This document shows positions 59,711 to 64,000 of a DNA stretch of 64,000 nt, piece after piece; position 1 is the stretch's first letter, and every line of letters begins with the position of its first letter. The stretch lies in contig NZ_NFKI01000009.1 of assembly GCF_002160305.1 (NCBI RefSeq), positions 1-64,000 of the forward strand, given 5' to 3'. A program made the position numbers and the translations under genes. Source of the DNA: Pseudoflavonifractor sp. An184 (GTDB lineage Bacteria > Bacillota > Clostridia > Oscillospirales > Oscillospiraceae). Under the pieces are notes generated by a model. It made no database searches. It was not told where the DNA came from and saw only the letters and a list, made by a program, of their open reading frames with translations.

Positions 59711-59986
59711 ATGAATCCCGCTCTCACCCTTGTCATCGCGTTTCTCGTCCTCGCATTCCACATCTGGGCCAGCCGCCGGAGCCCCCGGTTCTGGTTTCTG
59801 GGAGGCATTGTCCCTCTGGTCTGGTTCGGCCTTCTGGCCTTTCTCTGGTCCCGCGGTCAGATCTCCCTGCCCGCAGACTGGAAGATATTGGTGTTTCCTA
59901 CGCTGATTCTTCTCCTGCTTTGGCTCAAGGGAAATCTGGCGGCCAAGAAAAGGGAACTGGAGCAGATGAAAGCAAAAGATCTGTGA
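59711..59986 (+). CDS. Small three-helix membrane protein with QMKAKDL tail (1)
   Basis: 91 aa, GGAGG ahead. Hydrophobic segments about 3-20, 28-46 and 58-73, then a basic-acidic cytoplasmic tail AKKRELEQMKAKDL. No named family recognised. Its last seven residues are identical to those of the next protein. Confidence 0.82.
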   Translation: MNPALTLVIAFLVLAFHIWASRRSPRFWFLGGIVPLVWFGLLAFLWSRGQISLPADWKILVFPTLILLLLWLKGNLAAKKRELEQMKAKDL

Positions 59987-59998
59987 GGAGGTTTTGCT

Positions 59999-60271
59999 AT
60001 GAAGGAAATCATTGTCTTATCGCTCACCTTTGCCATCCTGGCCGTCCAGTATCACCTGGGACTGATGCGCAAACCGGGGTTTGGCGCAGTACTGCCCGCC
60101 GCCCTGGCCGCCCTGTTTTTGGCTGTCAGCTTCTTGGAGCAGACAACGGAGTACGGGATCACCGGGCTTCTGTGCGTGCTGGCCGTGGCTGCGGCCTGGG
60201 GAGCGGGCCGGCTGAAGGCTGGTAAGCACGAAAAGGCGCAACTGGACCAAATGAAAGCCAAAGACCTATGA
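59999..60271 (+). CDS. Small three-helix membrane protein with QMKAKDL tail (2)
   Basis: 90 aa, GAGGAGG ahead, 12 bp after the previous gene. Hydrophobic segments about 4-20, 30-46 and 54-70, then KHEKAQLDQMKAKDL. Same size and layout as the preceding protein, with the membrane part diverged. Together they look like subunits of one small membrane complex or tandem duplicates under DUF2089 control. Confidence 0.82.
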   Translation: MKEIIVLSLTFAILAVQYHLGLMRKPGFGAVLPAALAALFLAVSFLEQTTEYGITGLLCVLAVAAAWGAGRLKAGKHEKAQLDQMKAKDL

Positions 60272-60299
60272 AAAGAGCAGGGCGTACGCCCTGCTTTTC
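60272..60299. terminator. Bidirectional terminator
   Basis: AAAAGAGCAGGGC-GTAC-GCCCTGCTTTT between converging genes. Confidence 0.85.
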
Positions 60300-61191
60300 A
60301 TAACTTCCACCGCACGCCTACGGTGAAGACCCCGTCCTTCAATTCCGCGAAGGCGGTGTGGCCCATCTGCTCCGAGAGGTCCTTGACGATGGCCAGCCCC
60401 AGGCCGGTGTTCTGGCCGGTGCGCATCTGGTCTGCGGTGTAGAACCGCTCGAACACCCGGGGCAGGTCCTCCTGAGTCAGCTCCGGCGCGTCGTTGGAGA
60501 AGGAGGTGACCAGCGTCTGCCCCTCCTGATACAGCCGGATGTCCAGGGTTTTGGAGCCGTGCTTCAGGGCGTTGCCGATGAGGTTGGTCAAGATCCGGGT
60601 CACCGCCCCCGGGTCGGCGGAGACGGCCGGCGGACTCTCCATCAGCTCCACCGTCACCTGGAACCCCGCCTGTTCGAAGTCCTCGTAAAAGCCCGCCAGC
60701 AGGGGCTCCAGGCGGCGGCGCAGGTCCACGCTCTGGAGCTCCAGGGGGTACTCGCCCCCCTCGATGCGGGACAGGTCGTAGAAGGAGGTGATCAGGTCCT
60801 GGAGCACCTTGGCCCGCCCCTCCACGATCTCCAGGCAGTGGCGGTACTCCTCCGGGGAGATGTCCTCCCGCCCCATCAGCTGGAGGTAGCCCAGAATGGA
60901 GGTCAGCGGGGTACGCAGGTCGTGGGAGACGTTGGCGATCTGCCTGCGCAAACTCTCCTCCCGGCTGCGCAGGACGCGGGTCTCCCGCTCCTTGTCCTCC
61001 AGCAGGCCGTTGATCTGGGACAGCAGCTCCTCCAGCCTGTCGTCCGGACTGTACAGCCGCAGGCGGGTGCCTGGAACCATGCGGGCCTCTTTCAGGTCTC
61101 GGGCCGCCCGGCGCAGAGCGCGGCTTCGGCGGTACTGGGCATACAGTACCGCCGTGAGCAGGATGAGAGAGAGGATGAGGAGAATCAGCAT
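60298..61191 (-). CDS. Membrane histidine kinase without adjacent response regulator
   Basis: 297 aa. One N-terminal helix (2-18) and almost no outer loop, a short linker, H-box IANVSHDLRTPLTSILGYL (His near 88), N-box RILTNLIGNALKHGS, and G-boxes including GQNTGLGLAIVKDL. Such intramembrane-sensing kinases usually sit with a regulator and a peptide-antibiotic ABC transporter. Here the transporter lies upstream on the same strand but a repeat separates them, and the regulator is absent. The unpaired regulator at 45977 is a possible partner. Confidence 0.93.
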   Translation of the reverse strand: MLILLILSLILLTAVLYAQYRRSRALRRAARDLKEARMVPGTRLRLYSPDDRLEELLSQINGLLEDKERETRVLRSREESLRRQIANVSHDLRTPLTSILGYLQLMGREDISPEEYRHCLEIVEGRAKVLQDLITSFYDLSRIEGGEYPLELQSVDLRRRLEPLLAGFYEDFEQAGFQVTVELMESPPAVSADPGAVTRILTNLIGNALKHGSKTLDIRLYQEGQTLVTSFSNDAPELTQEDLPRVFERFYTADQMRTGQNTGLGLAIVKDLSEQMGHTAFAELKDGVFTVGVRWKL

Positions 61192-61224
61192 TGGAGAGAC
61201 CTCCTATGGAATTAAAGTGTGGAC

Positions 61225-61690
61225 GGAGGAGTTTCGCCGCCTGCGGGCGGCGAGTTACTTTGCCCATGGCGGCAAAGTAACCAAAACGCCACCGGGGACG
61301 CGGCCGTTGGACACTTCGTGCCCATAGGACCGCTTTCCCCGGACCCCATTACGGTGGACGCGTATCTGTTAGGTTTTGCAATATTTCCGGCGCGCAAAAA
61401 TGGAGTGGTCTCCGCGATTTCTTCCGGGCCACTGGGCCCTGGGTTTGCAAAAATTGCGGCGACTGCGATTTCACAACTGCGCCTGAGTTTACCGAACCAA
61501 CGCTCCCGGTCCGTTTTTCCTCGTAGGGGCGACCCTTGCGGTCGCCCGGAACATGGCTCGGCCGGTGTCCGGCCCTTACGAAAAAAGACACCTTGCGGAT
61601 ACCCCGTAGGGGCGGCACACCGGGCCGCCTGCCGTTCCCCACCGCACAACTTGAGCCCCGCCGCAGCAAAGGCGCTGTCAAAAAATGAAG
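61225..61690 (+). repeat. Repeat family 2, copy R4 (forward)
   Basis: Head hairpin GTTACTTTGCCCATGGCGGC..., then CCACCGGGGACGCGGCCG, GACACTTCGTGCCCATAGG, ACCCCATTACGGTGGACGC, CCGGCGCGCAAAAATGG, CGGGCCACTGGGCCCTGGG, TTGCAAAAATTGCGGC, CACAACTGCGCCTGAG, AACCAACGCTC and GTAGGGGCGACC units. No gene. It lies between the kinase and the transporter genes that would normally adjoin it. Confidence 0.85.
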
Positions 61691-61722
61691 TGCCATGCTC
61701 CCGGTCGTCCCCCTGCCGAATC

Positions 61723-62544
61723 TCACCGCAGCTCCCGCCTCTGGAGAAAGGTGATCGCCACAAGCGAGGTTCCAATGAGCCACAGCAGTCCCAGCGCCCA
61801 GCAGTACAGCATGGGCGGCGGCGAATCCACAAAGGCCTCCGGGGTCAGCTGAATAGAGATGCCGGTATCGATGCCCTCAACGACCATATCCCCGTTCCAG
61901 AAGGGGGTCATGGGGTGGAGGGCATAGAGCAGGGTGCTGATGAGTCCGGGCTCTCCCGTATCGGTGGAGACTACCGTGGCCGCCGCCCCCGCAATGGGGA
62001 ATCCCACCAGATAGTAGAGCGCCACCAGAATCCCCGCAGCGGCCCCGGAGCGGAAGATAAATTTCAGGCACAGGAACAGTCCGGCGGAGGCCATCCACAG
62101 GGGGAGGGCAGTCAGCATCAGCAGGGCATACTGGGACAGGATCTGGGGCAGCTGATCGATCCCCGGGAGGAAGATCCCCGCCAAAAGCAGGGCGAACAGG
62201 CTCATGGCCGCCACCAGCCCCACTCCCAGCAGGAGGGCGGTGAACAGCCGGGACAGATACATCTGCCACCGGGGGATGCCGAACACCGCCTCGTTTTTCA
62301 GCAGGACCTGCCTGCCGTCCACTCGGGCGCTGGCCAGGTCGGCGCAGGGGACAGCCAGCACCATGCCCACAATGGCGGAATACTCGATGGTCTGAAAGAG
62401 CAGGGCGGCGTCCCCGCTTTGCGGGGGAAAGGCGCACAGCAGGGTCAGCAGGACCACACCCCCCAGCACGGAGCCGGTCAGGCCGTAGAAGCCCCAGCGC
62501 TGACAGCGGATGCGGTAGAACTCCGCCCGGATCAGGTTTCCCAT
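61723..62544 (-). CDS. Lantibiotic-immunity-type ABC transporter permease (distal)
   Basis: 273 aa from the ATG at 62544; its start is coupled to the small peptide gene that overlaps it by 13 bases. Six membrane helices: start MGNLIRAEFYRIRCQRWGFYGLTG, conserved ALLKNEAVFGIPRWQMYLSR-like VLLKNEAVFGIPRWQMYLSR, and the C-terminal VAITFLQRRELR. Resembles ABC-2-type permeases of the NatB/MutE-G immunity group. Works with the permease at 62701 and the ATPase at 63504. Confidence 0.88.
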   Translation of the reverse strand: MGNLIRAEFYRIRCQRWGFYGLTGSVLGGVVLLTLLCAFPPQSGDAALLFQTIEYSAIVGMVLAVPCADLASARVDGRQVLLKNEAVFGIPRWQMYLSRLFTALLLGVGLVAAMSLFALLLAGIFLPGIDQLPQILSQYALLMLTALPLWMASAGLFLCLKFIFRSGAAAGILVALYYLVGFPIAGAAATVVSTDTGEPGLISTLLYALHPMTPFWNGDMVVEGIDTGISIQLTPEAFVDSPPPMLYCWALGLLWLIGTSLVAITFLQRRELR

Positions 62545-62627
62545 GACCCACGCCCCTTGGGGCAGAAGCGGAGGGCCAGCGCGGCCAGCAGAGCCAGGGC
62601 CGCGGCGATGCAGAGCAGTTTTTTCAT
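62532..62627 (-). CDS. 31-aa membrane peptide coupled to permease
   Basis: ATG at 62627 with a perfect AGGAGG 9 bases ahead. It encodes MKKLLCIAAALALLAALALR followed by FCPKGRGSWET: one hydrophobic helix and a short charged tail. Its stop codon lies inside the permease gene, so ribosomes finishing here can restart on the permease, which has no good site of its own. It could be a small subunit of the transporter or simply a coupling leader. Confidence 0.68.
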   Translation of the reverse strand: MKKLLCIAAALALLAALALRFCPKGRGSWET

Positions 62628-62700
62628 GGAACATAACCTCCTGAAATGGGAATCGGGATTTCAGCCAGCCTTCCCCCCTCAGGGGGAAGGCTTTCCTGTC

Positions 62701-63504
62701 TTACTTGATCTCCTTCCGGGCGAACAGGGCCGCCCCAAGGGCGGTGGACACTGCGGTCCAGCCCAGGCCGATGAGCCAGCACTGGCCGATCTTGGACCAG
62801 GGCAGGTCCCCCACGAGCAGCTGGTCCATGTGGTAGTTGAGGGTCAGGTGGTAGAGGGAGGTGAACAAAGGGTTCACATACTGTCCCAGGTTATCCAGGG
62901 CCATGGAGAGCACCATTAGAATCCCGATGTAGGAGAAGGCCGCGACGGTGGAGCTGGCAATCAGGAAATAGCAGGCCAAAGACAGGGACATGCCCCCCAG
63001 CCACAGTGGAAAAGCCCCCAGGGTGTAGAAGCCCAGCGCCCGGAAGGCGTTGAGGACGCTCCGGCCCGCATCCACTCCGTACATCGCCTGGGCGTCCGCC
63101 TGACTGGGCAGGCCCAGGAGAATCAGGCTGGCCAGGGCGTACACAAGCACCAGAACCAGATAGAGCGCCGCCAGGACCAGCAGGGAGACCACCCACCGGG
63201 AGGCGTAGATGCGGAAGCGCCCGACGCCGAAGGAAACCTCGTTTTTCAAGGTGTTGTACTTATACTGCTCGGAGAACACCATGTCCACCCCCAGGACGAC
63301 CAGGTAGATGCCCGCGGGCAGGCCGAACAGCAGGGAGGCGACGGCAAAGGGCATATTGACCGGGTTGACGCCGCTGGCCTCGGTTTTGATCAGATACAGG
63401 CAGAAGATGACCCCCACAGAAAAGAGGGCGCACAGAATGGTGGTGATCCAGAAATAGGGCCGGTGAACCACCTTAAAGCACTCGGCCTGGATAGAGCGCA
63501 GCAT
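62701..63504 (-). CDS. Lantibiotic-immunity-type ABC transporter permease (proximal)
   Basis: 267 aa from the ATG at 63504, one base shared with the ATPase stop. Six helices: MLRSIQAECFKVVHRPYFWI, VFSEQYKYNTLKNEVSFGVGRFRIYASR (the conserved cytoplasmic loop), and the C-terminal ALFARKEIK. Shares the loop motif with the permease at 61723, so the two form a heterodimer. Confidence 0.9.
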   Translation of the reverse strand: MLRSIQAECFKVVHRPYFWITTILCALFSVGVIFCLYLIKTEASGVNPVNMPFAVASLLFGLPAGIYLVVLGVDMVFSEQYKYNTLKNEVSFGVGRFRIYASRWVVSLLVLAALYLVLVLVYALASLILLGLPSQADAQAMYGVDAGRSVLNAFRALGFYTLGAFPLWLGGMSLSLACYFLIASSTVAAFSYIGILMVLSMALDNLGQYVNPLFTSLYHLTLNYHMDQLLVGDLPWSKIGQCWLIGLGWTAVSTALGAALFARKEIK

Positions 63505-64000
63505 CAGAATCCCTCCTTTCCGGCGGCGTGGCGGCCTCCAATGAGGGAGAGGAAGTAGTCCTCCAGGTCGCTGCTGCGCTGCTGGGCGGAGATGAGGCCC
63601 ACGCCGTTTTCCAGCAGCACCCGGTTCACTGTCTGGGGCTGATCCAGGAAGGTGTACAGGCGCAGCTTGTTGTGGGGGAGCACCTCGAAGTCCCGGGTGC
63701 CCAGCTGCTCCTCCAGCACCCGGGCGGCCCGGGCCGCGTCGTCCACGGTGAGCTCCAGGCACTCCCGGCACTTCTCCCGCAGGCGGTCGGCGGAGACGCT
63801 CTCCAGCACCCGGCCCTTCTCAATAAAGGCGTAGTGGGTGGCCAGGGTGGACAGCTCGGAGAGAATGTGGCTGGAGATCAAAATGGTGGTCTGCCGCTCC
63901 CGGTTCAGCTGAAGGAGCAGCTCCCGGAACTCCACGATGCCCTCCGGGTCCAGGCCGTTGATGGGCTCGTCCAGGAGGAGAAACTCCGGGTGGTTCATCA
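63504..64000 (-). CDS. ABC transporter ATP-binding protein, C-terminal part (runs off window)
   Basis: About 165 codons are visible; the N-terminal Walker A lies beyond the window. Walker B FLLLDEPINGLDPEGI, then TTILISSHILSELSTLATH (H-loop) and a C-terminal domain. The LDEPINGLDP form is typical of bacitracin/lantibiotic-resistance ATPases (BcrA/MutF-like). Drives the two permeases that follow. Confidence 0.93.
   Translation of the reverse strand, partial: MNHPEFLLLDEPINGLDPEGIVEFRELLLQLNRERQTTILISSHILSELSTLATHYAFIEKGRVLESVSADRLREKCRECLELTVDDAARAARVLEEQLGTRDFEVLPHNKLRLYTFLDQPQTVNRVLLENGVGLISAQQRSSDLEDYFLSLIGGRHAAGKEGF

Overview
The window is GC-rich and densely coded, with strong GGAGG-type ribosome binding sites, frequent TTG/GTG starts and many 1-4 bp ATGA-type gene overlaps. 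Together with an SLH-domain surface layer, ThiT-type vitamin uptake, an Rnf-type electron-transport cluster, a spore-coat-like Cys/Gly micro-protein and the pxpA-ycsG-pxpB-pxpC-ycsI order, this points to a high-GC, strictly anaerobic Clostridia member. My inference is Oscillospiraceae (Flavonifractor/Lawsonibacter-like gut bacterium); the sequence alone does not fix the genus. No rRNA, tRNA, CRISPR array, prophage or autonomous transposase gene was seen.

Layout. 1-5869 (+): a BlaR1/M56-type peptidase (5' end outside the window) that stops early, followed by three tandem paralogues that each begin with the missing linker plus fourth membrane segment, now ending in a lipobox. 5937-11263 (- except one micro-gene): peptidase U32 protein, mltG, a 53-aa Cys-rich protein (+), 5-formyl-THF cyclo-ligase, DJ-1/PfpI, thymidylate kinase and a TagA/WecG glycosyltransferase. 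11653-16390 (-): the 5-oxoprolinase operon. It is preceded by a near-perfect sigma-54 promoter and sits next to a three-gene operon (16633-21088, -) encoding a sodium/solute symporter, a membrane histidine kinase and a sigma-54-dependent response regulator. 21616-25933: ilvD (-), then a FadR-type regulator, a TRIC/YadS-like channel and a GNAT enzyme (+). 26172-26925 (-): decayed class II glutamine amidotransferase.

27296-32960 (-) and 53092-59136 (+) are two copies of the same four-gene module: HlyD/MacA-like adaptor, MacB/LolD-like ATPase, FtsX-like permease, SLH-domain secreted protein. Between them lie a micro-ORF with a folded leader, a deletion-scarred remnant of an ABC/DUF4340 operon, an AIM24-family gene, a TPP riboswitch with thiT, a HAD phosphatase, a PepSY protein, and a reduced Rnf cluster (rnfC, a fused rnfD-rnfG, rnfA; no rnfB or rnfE). 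These are followed by an XRE regulator with a membrane partner, an RluA enzyme, a radical SAM protein, an eight-gene minus-strand block (nth to DUF951, including an unpaired OmpR-type regulator and rarA) and glyA. 59370-60271 (+) is a DUF2089 regulator with two small membrane proteins that share a C-terminal tail. 60298-64000 (-) is an unpaired histidine kinase plus the distal part of a lantibiotic-immunity-type ABC transporter with a 31-aa membrane peptide.

Non-coding DNA is unusually structured. I see three families of dispersed intergenic repeats (about 190, 450 and 100 bp). Copies of the first sit between duplicated or related terminator hairpins. There are also three arrays of 7-bp repeats, two with inverted heptamer arms. 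All similarity statements come from reading the sequence by eye; no database search was run.
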